64,000 nt of DNA from Auanema rhodensis (GCA_964057225.1 OZ059894.1:8132131-8196130); one strand, 5' to 3'. Shown: positions 38,651-49,132, counted from the stretch's first letter. Notes: generated by a model not told the origin, from the letters alone. Numbers and translations: made by a program.

Positions 38651-39183
38651 AAATATTTTTTGGTTTCCACACTTATCATCTCATTCATAAATTTTCTAGA
38701 ATTATTGGAGAAGATAGAGCAGAATATGAGTAAATGTAGATTATAAACGACAAAGAAAACACAAAGTAAACTTATGCCTCATACACTTTTTGTATTGCGA
38801 AGGTTTTTCAAAATGGTTGCAATTCCATTTTAAAATTGGTTCTAAGTGACTAAAAGAACCAGAAACACAAAAGAAAAAAAATTTTTTGAAAAGTACACAT
38901 GTACAACAAACACCGTCATTACGGATTTAATAGAAAGACCGAGTATGTCAAATTATATAATTATTATATAAACACGATTGCTGATTGCCGAATACGGTGG
39001 ATGGGCGGAGTTAGATCTCTGGCCAAGATTGAAAATTCCTTCTCATTCACCCTGCAGCATCGCCCCAGCGACGCACGAATGTTTCTACTTTGATACAACT
39101 CTCATCCTATCTACAAAATACTCAGCTACTAACGTCAACATCCCTCACGTAGCCCACCACTCCCGGTTTTTCGTACTACAAAG

Positions 39184-39607
39184 GTGGCAAAGAGATTTGC
39201 TTCGCCTTTTCCAGCCCTTCACCCATCAGATTCTAACAGCGACGCTACCGTCGCTAGCCGTACAAGAAGCCGCACACGACTCCTCAGCGTTCAAATAGAA
39301 GAGTCCAATCAGCCGGACGAAAAGCCGAAACCACAACTTGACAAATTCTATACTCCACGCGCAGGTACATATTCACCTTCTGACGACACCGACGAAGACC
39401 CGGACTTTATCATAGCCGACGGCAACGCTCAAACTCCCACTACAAACCCCAAGGTACGCTCATTTAATACTAATAAAAATCGAAAAATTCAAAAAAGAAA
39501 ATCCGACAACCGTATCTGCCTCTCCAGTTAACTCAGATTCAAACACTTTATCAGCTATCACTGATAACACACTCTCTCCTTCTATAGAGCTAACTCAGAG
39601 TCCATAG
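39184..39607 (+). pseudogene. Degenerate gag N-terminal region of element 1
   Basis: A Ser/Thr/Lys-rich frame runs to a stop at 39529-39531. Homologous-looking reading resumes in another frame after an A-run near 39490 and then meets a TAG at 39605-39607. The region holds repeated LSAITD-like peptides encoded by TTATCAG..CTGATAA palindromes. No ATG fits the start of this frame; a GTG at 39184 is only the first open start-like codon. Gag identity rests on position and composition. Confidence 0.5.
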
Positions 39608-42600
39608 GCGTATTCCGCAACTACAGACCCTCGAAACTCTTCAAATCAAGAGCTCACCGAAGCTAACACCAGCCAATCTCCTTTATCAGCTATCACTGAT
39701 AAGCTCAAAAAGAATATTTCCAATAAGAGGAAAACCAGCACACCCCGTAAACGAACAAAAGTAACCACTGAGGCAGAAGCACCCTCCGCAGAAGCTTCAG
39801 AAGTTTCACCGTTATCACTTACAACTGATAAGTACAAAAACAAGAGATCGTTAACAGCCCGACTGGTAAAGATCTTAAACTTATCTCCAGGTGATAAAGC
39901 AACAACTCCCAATTCCGTAAGACCTCGATTTGCTTCACATAACTCTTATCTTAACAAATCAGATAGCGCGATCCTTAGCTCCCAATCAACTCCTATAACA
40001 CCGCCTCAGACATCTGGCAGGGTTATCAAGGTCCAAAAAGCTCGTTCTACAACAGCGGTTCCGGTTATAAGCTCTTCAATCGATTCAGAGACCAGTGGCT
40101 CTTCAGGGACAAGAAGAAACACTTACCCAGAAGCATCAATAAGTGAAGTGATAACATCACCTATCACACACCCCAAAGGCATTTCATCAGAAATGACTGA
40201 AACACCACGTCTTCCGGGAGCTGGTAAATCAACCATTGCTCAGGCATTAAGCTCTCCATACTGCCCCATATATGATGGAAGTCGTAACTTTCGAGATTTC
40301 GTTGTGAAATTTAACACCTTCTCTAATGCCTTAGGCTTAGTGATGCCTGAGAGATTAACTATCTTGCCTCTACTTCTCAAAAATGAAAGAGCGGAAGAAG
40401 CTTATACACAGCTGGCCAATGAAATAAAGACAGCTGGACCTTGGATCACACTGATCGAAGAGTTAACATCGAAGCTTTGCCCTGAATATCAAAAACCTCA
40501 AAATTATCAAAATTCATTCGCAATAAATCGCAATTTTGGTAATCGCGGTCGAAATTTTTCAAATCAACCTAACTCAAATTGGTATCAAAGAAATAATACT
40601 TTATCACGCAACCAGGAGATAAACGATAACCGTCAACGCTTAAATAATCCCTTCAGGGGAAATAACAACAACAGAGGAAGAGGAAGAGGCTCTAGAGTCA
40701 ATAACTTGACTTTAATATCTCCTTTAACATTAGCAGTAGCTTTATCAGTAATCTTATCACTGATCACCACTGTGGAAGCTTATCAGCTATGCACAAAAGC
40801 TACCGGAGGAGCCCTTCTGATTCCACCTTCCCTTAGAAAATGTTCCATACCATCAACAAAACACGTGCTTCGGACAAGAATTCATCTTTACACAAGAAAT
40901 CAAACAGCTCACGAATGGGACGCCTGGAGATGCTCTAAAGAGGTTCATAAAATATGTATAAGAGACCTCCTATTTCTTCGAGACTACAGCAGTACAGTTG
41001 ACAGAATCGAAAAAATACCAGCCGCAGAATGCAGGTTGGCAGTACGAGATAGGAAACAGAGCTCTGAGGAATTGAAAAAAATTGATAGCATTACATATGC
41101 AACAAACGAGCCAACATTTTCGCCCGGACGATCGTTCAATAAGGAACAATGCGAAGAAAAACCTCGACTGGTACTAGAACGAGGAGTAATGACAAGAATG
41201 CCAGATGACACTGTAATATCGAATTTAATTTTGAATACTGAAGGCTGTCTTTCGCATCACGGAGAATGCGCGTCTAACACGTCTATAATCATTTGGGACA
41301 AACAGCCTTACGAGAATCGTTGTAATTACATCGACATGAGCGAATATGATGCTATAATTGGAGACAGCATCATTCTCATCCCAACAACGCAGTCTGCACT
41401 TGTCATTGAGAACAAAAAAGTCCCGAAAGAAATATCATCTTGTTTCCAACAACCAATTTTTCACACTACAACTGGAAATTATATTCTCTTCCCAAAGTTC
41501 CCAAACGACATCAATATACATGAACTGATCGAAAGAGAATTCAAGAAATTACCGCCAAAAAGGACAAAAAGAGCCATTGCAGAATGCAAGGATGAAATGA
41601 ACAAAGAATGGATTCAACAACAGGAAGATTTTGAAACAATAATTTTAAACATCTGCCCATATCCATTTCTCCGACCAGTTATGAGCAACCCGGGAATTTC
41701 CCAAATTATCCCACTCATGCGTAGCAGACAAATAGCAGATCCTTCATACTCTGTTGTCGACTGGATTTCCGCACATCCTGAGAAATTCTATTTCTTTCTT
41801 CGAAATCCCGTCTCAGATAAATCAATACAACGATTTTTCAAAATTTACGAACTGCGTAACCCTGAAGAGGCTATACTTTTCTTTTTGGCACAAAAAGAGC
41901 TGGCAGCAATCACAAGAGGCGCTATCCGGTACCTTACTTCTCTACAACTATTAGAGCAGATCGGCGACAGATTGTCAGCGGAAGAATTTGACGAAAAACT
42001 CTTAAAGAAAGATGGATCATACCGCGAAAGAGCAGAAAGCATAGCATTAGAACTAGCATTTACGCCCGTAGTATTTGAAAACAACTTGTCGGTACCATCA
42101 AAACAAGAAGTTTTAAAAGCCTTTGTGAACATGCCGCCTACGAGGCCCAGTTTAACGACTGATAGTGAGGAGGAGAGAAGAGTACTTGAAAACACTCTCG
42201 ACTTATATCACAACATACTCAAACTACGCGTGGCTAGACCAAATAGAACGATAGCCGCCAAGGATGATGAAAGGTTTCGTCATCTGCCGGTTCCTGCCAC
42301 CAAACTACCAGATATACATAAATTATACCACGATATAGAGAACAATTTTGGTATACCGGTGGGCTTACATCCTCGTATACAGAATCCTAGCAAAGATACG
42401 CGAGAATTGCTCATTCGGACATTCCTACCCTTGCTAGAAGACACACGCAAACCACCTTACTTGAGTAGAAGACTGCCTATTACCACCACTCAAATGACAC
42501 CACTATCAGGGCCTCCGGAAACAATTTACAAAGAGCCTACAAGAAGTCAGACGACCTATGCACCACAGCCAGTAACAAAAACCGCTACCTCGGCGCAGCA

Positions 42601-44395
42601 AACAACAAGATTTGATGAAACTACTGAGACAACCACGACACACGCAACAAGCACGATGTTATATGCTTTGTACACTGAGAAAACACCTTCAACAATGACA
42701 CCCATATCCGAAACCACGCTACGCTCCTTAAGGAAACAAAGAACATCATCGCCTCCTATAGAAACAAAAGCGATTCAGACTCAGATCAATTATATAGCAT
42801 CAAAAGTGAACAATGAAATGCAATCTAATCAAAATACATCTCGAAAAATAGCACAAGATCATCTGCAATACGCTACCACAATTGTGCAGGAAGAACTACA
42901 ACGACATTTTATGGAATCTTTTGAATCCATATGTGAAATCCAGAATAGATACCTGGAATTATGGCGTTCTATTTTACAAATAGAGCCCACAATTGCAATG
43001 AGGACCATATTAGGTAGAGACGATATTGCAGCGCGTTTTGTGGGCAGCGAGATAGTACATGTTTACATATGTCTACCTCTAAAGCCTAAGACTGTTCATC
43101 ATTCACATAAGATCAACGAAACTTGCTATCTAGAGACGCCAGTAACAACAGAGGAGAATAAATTGTATTTTGCTGCACCAGGATCGAAAGATTTATTGAC
43201 ACATGGAAAAGAAATAAATTGCGATCACGTACCAACTGATGTATATTCAAAAGATGGCGAGTGGATGAATGTCAATGGGTCGGTAGAAGTGAATCCCATC
43301 TCACTTCTTGATGGTGCTCACCATCATCAAATTACATCATTGAAATTTACAGGAGCTCATCTTTATACGAATCTTTCATCACGAATATACTCAATGACTA
43401 CAGCAATCGCATACGGAGCTAGTCTTGCATCAATACGACAAAATCACGTATTACATACCATTCACAATGATCCTCAAATAACATCGACATTTAATCTTTT
43501 GAAAAGGGGCAGCGATTATATCTCGAAAGCTAAAGAATTTACATCTACAGCCTGGAACAGTGTCATAGATAGTTTGATAGGGTCCACTGAAAAAACAGTC
43601 ATATTCATAGGATCCGTGGTCATAATTATCGCATTGACCATCATTGTTATCGTCATCGCTAAACTATACTTCTGTAAAACAATGCCGTTACCTATCATGC
43701 ACATTCAAGGCATGGATCATGAGCCCCCAGGCTATGAAGAAACATTGCAACTTGTTAGTCGAGCAGATCAACCAATGCCAGAAAGCATAATGAAACAATA
43801 CTATCCAGCTCTGGTGACATTTATTCCATTAGCAATGCCATTCATCTCTTCTATTAGAGCAACGGAAACAAAGTTACCTTTGATATACATATCAGTAGAG
43901 GACAAGCTGATACTAGCACTATGGGATTCAGGCTCATCAGTCTCATATGTTAGGCTATCGACACTAAAATATTTAAATATGGCTCAACGTATTAAAAAGA
44001 GACGTTTAGTTGCAATGGCTGCTAACAAATCAACATTCACATTATATGGAAAAATAGAACTCATTATTGAAATTGCTGGTTATGAAATCGAACACAAATT
44101 TTTGGTCTCGAGCAATAACGATTGCCCAGCCCCAGCATTAATTGGACTCGACTTCATGAAAACGCTCGATAGCGAAAACATCGACGTCAGCCTGAAACCA
44201 TCCAAAAAAACGCTCGAGATTGGTAACCACGCTCTTCCTTTAATTGAACAAGAAGTCATTAAACAGAAATCAATAACTGTAAACATCATCAATTTAAAAA
44301 GACGTATACTACAGCCTGAAGAAGAATTTCCTATACCAATCAAAACAGACAGGCCACTCGAACAAAACGAAGTGGTAGTCTTAGGAGCGCGTTAG
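39608..44395 (+). CDS. Gag / env-like / protease polyprotein of element 1
   Basis: Open for 1595 codons after the TAG at 39605. Numbering is from 39608. Residues 1-180 are Ser/Thr-rich. About 215-300 contain a short capsid-like block (YDGSRNFRDF..KF, ERLTILPLLL). About 306-365 is an RG/N-rich nucleocapsid-like stretch without CCHC. A hydrophobic segment at about 367-392 looks like an internal signal peptide opening a glycoprotein-like region with many cysteines. A dibasic RTKR site lies at 652-655, a Thr-rich stretch near 960-1030, and a transmembrane helix at about 1331-1356 followed by a PPGY motif at 1373-1376. Then comes an aspartic protease with DSGSS at 1440 and a PALIGLDF block. The frame stops at 44393-44395 because of a net 10-bp deletion relative to the other copies. 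The capsid looks short, so an internal deletion is possible. The env call rests on topology only. Confidence 0.72.
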   Translation, partial: AYSATTDPRNSSNQELTEANTSQSPLSAITDKLKKNISNKRKTSTPRKRTKVTTEAEAPSAEASEVSPLSLTTDKYKNKRSLTARLVKILNLSPGDKATTPNSVRPRFASHNSYLNKSDSAILSSQSTPITPPQTSGRVIKVQKARSTTAVPVISSSIDSETSGSSGTRRNTYPEASISEVITSPITHPKGISSEMTETPRLPGAGKSTIAQALSSPYCPIYDGSRNFRDFVVKFNTFSNALGLVMPERLTILPLLLKNERAEEAYTQLANEIKTAGPWITLIEELTSKLCPEYQKPQNYQNSFAINRNFGNRGRNFSNQPNSNWYQRNNTLSRNQEINDNRQRLNNPFRGNNNNRGRGRGSRVNNLTLISPLTLAVALSVILSLITTVEAYQLCTKATGGALLIPPSLRKCSIPSTKHVLRTRIHLYTRNQTAHEWDAWRCSKEVHKICIRDLLFLRDYSSTVDRIEKIPAAECRLAVRDRKQSSEELKKIDSITYATNEPTFSPGRSFNKEQCEEKPRLVLERGVMTRMPDDTVISNLILNTEGCLSHHGECASNTSIIIWDKQPYENRCNYIDMSEYDAIIGDSIILIPTTQSALVIENKKVPKEISSCFQQPIFHTTTGNYILFPKFPNDINIHELIEREFKKLPPKRTKRAIAECKDEMNKEWIQQQEDFETIILNICPYPFLRPVMSNPGISQIIPLMRSRQIADPSYSVVDWISAHPEKFYFFLRNPVSDKSIQRFFKIYELRNPEEAILFFLAQKELAAITRGAIRYLTSLQLLEQIGDRLSAEEFDEKLLKKDGSYRERAESIALELAFTPVVFENNLSVPSKQEVLKAFVNMPPTRPSLTTDSEEERRVLENTLDLYHNILKLRVARPNRTIAAKDDERFRHLPVPATKLPDIHKLYHDIENNFGIPVGLHPRIQNPSKDTRELLIRTFLPLLEDTRKPPYLSRRLPITTTQMTPLSGPPETIYKEPTRSQTTYAPQPVTKTATSAQQTTRFDETTETTTTHATSTMLYALYTEKTPSTMTPISETTLRSLRKQRTSSPPIETKAIQTQINYIASKVNNEMQSNQNTSRKIAQDHLQYATTIVQEELQRHFMESFESICEIQNRYLELWRSILQIEPTIAMRTILGRDDIAARFVGSEIVHVYICLPLKPKTVHHSHKINETCYLETPVTTEENKLYFAAPGSKDLLTHGKEINCDHVPTDVYSKDGEWMNVNGSVEVNPISLLDGAHHHQITSLKFTGAHLYTNLSSRIYSMTTAIAYGASLASIRQNHVLHTIHNDPQITSTFNLLKRGSDYISKAKEFTSTAWNSVIDSLIGSTEKTVIFIGSVVIIIALTIIVIVIAKLYFCKTMPLPIMHIQGMDHEPPGYEETLQLVSRADQPMPESIMKQYYPALVTFIPLAMPFISSIRATETKLPLIYISVEDKLILALWDSGSSVSYVRLSTLKYLNMAQRIKKRRLVAMAANKSTFTLYGKIELIIEIAGYEIEHKFLVSSNNDCPAPALIGLDFMKTLDSENIDVSLKPSKKTLEIGNHALPLIEQEVIKQKSITVNIINLKRRILQPEEEFPIPIKTDRPLEQNEVVVLGAR

Positions 44396-44682
44396 CCACC
44401 AGTTATCCAACAGCGTTTCGAGATACATGCGGAGTATATGTTATATTTAGAAACAATACAGATAAAACGATAGAAATAGAACCCAACTCGGTAATTGGGC
44501 AAGCAAACATAGGAGAAATCCAGTCCTGGCAGTCCATCAAGAACGAGCCAACAACGCCTTATATACCACCCGAGGCAGACTGGGAAAACAAATTACCACA
44601 CTTTCCCAGAGATTTCATGAAAGACCTTAACCTTGAGAAAGCTGACCTAACAAAGGAAGATAAACAAGAACTAACAAAAAAA
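44396..44682 (+). pseudogene. Pol N-terminal remnant of element 1
   Basis: Matches the segment between protease and RT of the minus-strand copies, but lies in a different frame from the polyprotein upstream. It is cut off just before the RT domain, where array B begins. Confidence 0.75.
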
Positions 44683-44691
44683 AGTATATGT

Positions 44692-44711
44692 GCTTCCGTG
44701 GCGCAATAGGC

Positions 44712-44747
<36 letters not shown>

Positions 44748-44764
44748 GAGCCAACCCGGGAGCG
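44692..44764 (+). tRNA. tRNA-Asn(GTT), unit B1
   Basis: As A1 but the 3' T stem is CAACC, giving a G-A mismatch. Confidence 0.9.
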
Positions 44765-44950
44765 AAATATTTTTGGTTTCCACAGTTCCAATTAAGCAAA
44801 ATTAAAATTTTAATTCATCTACTCACGATCTCATTCATAAATTTTCTAGAAGGATTGGATAAGATAGACCAGAACATCAGAAAATATGGATCATTGACTG
44901 ATCTAAAACAGAAGTAGAAACTTCACAAGTCTAGATTGTTGAGTATATGT

Positions 44951-44970
44951 GCTTCCGTGGCGCAATAGGC

Positions 44971-45006
<36 letters not shown>

Positions 45007-45023
45007 GAGCCCACCCGGGAGCG
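44951..45023 (+). tRNA. tRNA-Asn(GTT), unit B2
   Basis: Same tRNA sequence as A1, with a T5 terminator run. Confidence 0.95.
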
Positions 45024-45209
45024 AAATATTTTTGGTTTCCACAGTTCCAATTAAGCAAAATTAAAATTTTAATTCATCTACTTACGATCTCATTCATAAA
45101 TTTTCTAGAAGGATTGGATAAGATAGACCAGAACATCAGAAAATATGGATCATTGACTGATCTAAAACAGAAGTAGAAACTTCACAAGTCTAGATTGTTG
45201 AGTATATGT

Positions 45210-45229
45210 GCTTCCGTGGCGCAATAGGC

Positions 45230-45265
<36 letters not shown>

Positions 45266-45282
45266 GAGCCCACCCGGGAGCG
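45210..45282 (+). tRNA. tRNA-Asn(GTT), unit B3
   Basis: Same tRNA as A1. The spacer variant AAGCGAAATT marks the third unit of the 777-bp triplet. Confidence 0.95.
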
Positions 45283-45468
45283 AAATATTTTTGGTTTCCA
45301 CAGTTCCAATTAAGCGAAATTAAAATTTTAATTCATCTACTTGCGATCTCATTCATAAATTTTCTAGAAGGATTGGATAAGATAGACCAGAACATCAGAA
45401 AATATGGATCATTGACTGATCTAAAACAGAAGTAGAAACTTCACAAGTCTAGATTGTTGAGTATATGT

Positions 45469-45488
45469 GCTTCCGTGGCGCAATAGGC

Positions 45489-45524
<36 letters not shown>

Positions 45525-45541
45525 GAGCCAACCCGGGAGCG
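45469..45541 (+). tRNA. tRNA-Asn(GTT), unit B4
   Basis: CAACC T-stem variant, as B1. Confidence 0.9.
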
Positions 45542-45727
45542 AAATATTTTTGGTTTCCACAGTTCCAATTAAGCAAAATTAAAATTTTAATTCATCTACT
45601 CACGATCTCATTCATAAATTTTCTAGAAGGATTGGATAAGATAGACCAGAACATCAGAAAATATGGATCATTGACTGATCTAAAACAGAAGTAGAAACTT
45701 CACAAGTCTAGATTGTTGAGTATATGT

Positions 45728-45747
45728 GCTTCCGTGGCGCAATAGGC

Positions 45748-45783
<36 letters not shown>

Positions 45784-45800
45784 GAGCCCACCCGGGAGCG
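45728..45800 (+). tRNA. tRNA-Asn(GTT), unit B5
   Basis: Same sequence as A1. Confidence 0.95.
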
Positions 45801-45986
45801 AAATATTTTTGGTTTCCACAGTTCCAATTAAGCAAAATTAAAATTTTAATTCATCTACTTACGATCTCATTCATAAATTTTCTAGAAGGATTGGATAAGA
45901 TAGACCAGAACATCAGAAAATATGGATCATTGACTGATCTAAAACAGAAGTAGAAACTTCACAAGTCTAGATTGTTGAGTATATGT

Positions 45987-46006
45987 GCTTCCGTGGCGCA
46001 ATAGGC

Positions 46007-46042
<36 letters not shown>

Positions 46043-46059
46043 GAGCCCACCCGGGAGCG
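45987..46059 (+). tRNA. tRNA-Asn(GTT), unit B6
   Basis: Same sequence as A1; spacer as B3. Confidence 0.95.
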
Positions 46060-46245
46060 AAATATTTTTGGTTTCCACAGTTCCAATTAAGCGAAATTAA
46101 AATTTTAATTCATCTACTTGCGATCTCATTCATAAATTTTCTAGAAGGATTGGATAAGATAGACCAGAACATCAGAAAATATGGATCATTGACTGATCTA
46201 AAACAGAAGTAGAAACTTCACAAGTCTAGATTGTTGAGTATATGT

Positions 46246-46265
46246 GCTTCCGTGGCGCAATAGGC

Positions 46266-46301
<36 letters not shown>

Positions 46302-46318
46302 GAGCCAACCCGGGAGCG
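46246..46318 (+). tRNA. tRNA-Asn(GTT), unit B7
   Basis: CAACC T-stem variant, as B1. Confidence 0.9.
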
Positions 46319-46504
46319 AAATATTTTTGGTTTCCACAGTTCCAATTAAGCAAAATTAAAATTTTAATTCATCTACTCACGATCTCATTCATAAATTTTC
46401 TAGAAGGATTGGATAAGATAGACCAGAACATCAGAAAATATGGATCATTGACTGATCTAAAACAGAAGTAGAAACTTCACAAGTCTAGATTGTTGAGTAT
46501 ATGT

Positions 46505-46577
46505 GCTTCCGTGGCGCAATAGGCAGCGCGTTCGGCTGTTAACCGAAAAGTTGGTGGTTCGAGCCCACCCGGGAGCG
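46505..46577 (+). tRNA. tRNA-Asn(GTT), unit B8
   Basis: Variable loop AAGTT instead of AGGTT. Confidence 0.93.
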
Positions 46578-46763
46578 AAATATTTTTGGTTTCCACAGTT
46601 CCAATTAAGCGAAATTAAAATTTTAATTCATCTACTTACGATCTCATTCATAAATTTTCTAGAAGGATTGGATAAGATAGACCAGAACATCAGAAAATAT
46701 GGATCATTGACTGATCTAAAACAGAAGTAGAAACTTCACAAGTCTAGATTGTTGAGTATATGT

Positions 46764-46783
46764 GCTTCCGTGGCGCAATAGGC

Positions 46784-46819
<36 letters not shown>

Positions 46820-46836
46820 GAGCCCACCCGGGAGCG
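46764..46836 (+). tRNA. tRNA-Asn(GTT), unit B9
   Basis: Same sequence as A1. Confidence 0.95.
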
Positions 46837-47022
46837 AAATATTTTTGGTTTCCACAGTTCCAATAAAGCAAAATTAAAATTTTAATTCATCTACTTACGA
46901 TCTCATTCATAAATTTTCTAGAAGGATTGGATAAGATAGACCAGAACATCAGAAAATATGGATCATTGACTGATCTAAAACAGAAGTAGAAACTTCACAA
47001 GTCTAGATTGTTGAGTATATGT

Positions 47023-47042
47023 GCTTCCGTGGCGCAATAGGC

Positions 47043-47078
<36 letters not shown>

Positions 47079-47095
47079 GAGCCCACCCGGGAGCG
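47023..47095 (+). tRNA. tRNA-Asn(GTT), unit B10
   Basis: Same tRNA; the 3' flank begins AAACATTTTTGATT. Confidence 0.95.
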
Positions 47096-47281
47096 AAACA
47101 TTTTTGATTTCCACAGTTCAAATTAAGCAAAATTAAAATTTTAATTCATCTACTTACGATCTCATTCATAAATTTTCTAGAAGGATTGGATAAGATAGAC
47201 CAGAACATCAGAAAATATGGATCATTGACTGATCTAAAACAGAAGTAGAAACTTCACAAGTCTAGATTGTTGAGTATATGT

Positions 47282-47301
47282 GCTTCCGTGGCGCAATAGG
47301 C

Positions 47302-47337
<36 letters not shown>

Positions 47338-47354
47338 GAGCCCACCCGGGAGCG
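47282..47354 (+). tRNA. tRNA-Asn(GTT), unit B11
   Basis: Same tRNA; the 3' flank begins AAATGTTTTTGG. Confidence 0.95.
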
Positions 47355-47540
47355 AAATGTTTTTGGTTTCCACAGTTCCAATTAAGCAAAATTAAAATTT
47401 TAATTCATCTACTTACGATCTCATTCATAAATTTTCTAGAAGGATTGGATAAGATAGACCAGAACATCAGAAAATATGGATCATTGACTGATCTAAAACA
47501 GAAGTAGAAACTTCACAAGTCTAGATTGTTAAGTATATGT

Positions 47541-47560
47541 GCTTCCGTGGCGCAATAGGC

Positions 47561-47596
<36 letters not shown>

Positions 47597-47613
47597 GAGC
47601 CCACCCGGGAGCG
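47541..47613 (+). tRNA. tRNA-Asn(GTT), unit B12
   Basis: Same sequence as A1. Confidence 0.95.
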
Positions 47614-47799
47614 AAATATTTTTGGTTTCCACAGTTCCAATTAAGCGAAATTAAAATTTTAATTCATCTACTTGCGATCTCATTCATAAATTTTCTAGAA
47701 GGATTGGATAAGATAGACCAGAACATCAGAAAATATGGATCATTGACTGATCTAAAACAGAAGTAGAAACTTCACAAGTCTAGATTGTTGAGTATATGT

Positions 47800-47819
47800 G
47801 CTTCCGTGGCGCAATAGGC

Positions 47820-47855
<36 letters not shown>

Positions 47856-47872
47856 GAGCCCACCCGGGAGCG
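47800..47872 (+). tRNA. tRNA-Asn(GTT), unit B13
   Basis: Same sequence as A1. Confidence 0.95.
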
Positions 47873-48058
47873 AAATATTTTTGGTTTCCACAGTTCCAAT
47901 TAAGCAAAATTAAAATTTTAATTCATCTACTTACGATCTCATTCATAAATTTTCTAGAAGGATTGGATAAGATAGACCAGAACATCAGAAAATATGGATC
48001 ATTGACTGATCTAAAACAGAAGTAGAAACTTCACAAGTCTAGATTGTTGAGTATATGT

Positions 48059-48078
48059 GCTTCCGTGGCGCAATAGGC

Positions 48079-48114
<36 letters not shown>

Positions 48115-48131
48115 GAGCCCACCCGGGAGCG
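48059..48131 (+). tRNA. tRNA-Asn(GTT), unit B14
   Basis: Same sequence as A1. Confidence 0.95.
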
Positions 48132-48317
48132 AAATATTTTTGGTTTCCACAGTTCCAATTAAGCAAAATTAAAATTTTAATTCATCTACTTACGATCTCA
48201 TTCATAAATTTTCTAGAAGGATTGGATAAGATAGACCAGAACATCAGAAAATATGGATCATTGACTGATCTAAAACAGAAGTAGAAACTTCACAAGTCTA
48301 GATTGTTGAGTATATGT

Positions 48318-48337
48318 GCTTCCGTGGCGCAATAGGC

Positions 48338-48373
<36 letters not shown>

Positions 48374-48390
48374 GAGCCCACCCGGGAGCG
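48318..48390 (+). tRNA. tRNA-Asn(GTT), unit B15
   Basis: Same tRNA; the 3' flank is of the AAACATTTTTGATT type. Confidence 0.95.
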
Positions 48391-48576
48391 AAACATTTTT
48401 GATTTCCACAGTTCCAATTAAGCAAAATTAAAATTTTAATTCCTCTACTTCCGATCTCATTCATAAATTTTCTAGAAGGATTGGATAAGATAGACCAGAA
48501 CATCAGAAAATATGGATCATTGACTGATCTAAAACAGAAGTAGAAACTTCACAAGTCTAGATTGTTGAGTATATGT

Positions 48577-48640
48577 GCTTCCGTGGCGCAATAGGCAGCG
48601 CGTTCGGCAAAGGTTGGTGGTTCGAGCCCACCCGGGAGCG
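48577..48640 (+). pseudogene. tRNA-Asn lacking the anticodon, unit B16
   Basis: 64 nt. TGTTAACCG, i.e. most of the anticodon loop and the 3' stem, is deleted, so TTCGGC runs directly into AAAGGTT. The A box, B box, acceptor and T arm remain, so it could still be transcribed but cannot decode. Confidence 0.93.
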
Positions 48641-48826
48641 AAATATTTTTGGTTTCCACAGTTCCAATTAAGCAAAATTAAAATTTTAATTCCTCTACTT
48701 CCGATCTCATTCATAAATTTTCTAGAAGGATTGGATAAGATAGACCAGAACATCAGAAAATATGGATCATTGACTGATCTAAAACAGAAGTAGAAACTTC
48801 ACAAGTCTAGATTGTTGAGTATATGT

Positions 48827-48890
48827 GCTTCCGTGGCGCAATAGGCAGCGCGTTCGGCAAAGGTTGGTGGTTCGAGCCCACCCGGGAGCG
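48827..48890 (+). pseudogene. tRNA-Asn lacking the anticodon, unit B17
   Basis: Same 9-nt deletion as B16. Confidence 0.93.
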
Positions 48891-49076
48891 AAATATTTTT
48901 GGTTTCCACAGTTCCAATTAAGCAAAATTAAAATTTTAATTCATCTACTTACGATCTCATTCATAAATTTTCTAGAAGGATTGGATAAGATAGACCAGAA
49001 CATCAGAAAATATGGATCATTGACTGATCTAAAACAGAAGTAGAAACTTCACAAGTCTAGATTGTTGAGTATATGT

Positions 49077-49096
49077 GCTTCCGTGGCGCAATAGGC

Positions 49097-49132
<36 letters not shown>

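Larger units (their letters stand above)
33695..38744 (+). repeat. Tandem array A: 259-260 bp units, each with one tRNA-Asn gene
   Basis: Nineteen full tRNA genes plus one 5'-truncated copy, all on the plus strand, spaced 259 or 260 bp. The extra base is in GAGAAATATAG versus GAGAAGATAG. Two spacer types are intermixed, starting either GGTTTCCACAGTCC or AGTTTTCACAATCC after the tRNA. A T6 run lies about 7 nt past each tRNA and would end pol III transcription. The last unit has a shortened spacer and stops at 38744. Open frames of 64-95 codons across these units are by-products of the repeat, not genes. Confidence 0.97.
38745..44682 (+). mobile_element. Ty3/gypsy-type retroelement with env-like region, element 1 (degenerate, 3'-truncated)
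   Basis: Inserted or joined between tRNA arrays A and B. It has about 440 bp of leader, a gag-like region with a frameshift and a stop, a long gag/env-like/protease frame, then a pol remnant that ends just before where RT would begin. Its protein is clearly homologous to the minus-strand copies at 53.2-64 kb, but it is diverged and on the opposite strand. No terminal repeat was found in the window. The left edge is unique sequence and the right edge passes straight into array B. Confidence 0.85.

Noticed and set aside
38745..39183. 5' LTR and primer-binding site of element 1
   Set aside because: No repeat of this segment occurs at a 3' end in the window and no clear TGG-starting tRNA complement was found, including none for tRNA-Asn.
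40200..40235. Walker-A-like PGAGKST in the gag region
   Set aside because: Lacks the Gly/Ala five residues before the GK and has no other ATPase motif; it lies at the start of a capsid-like block.
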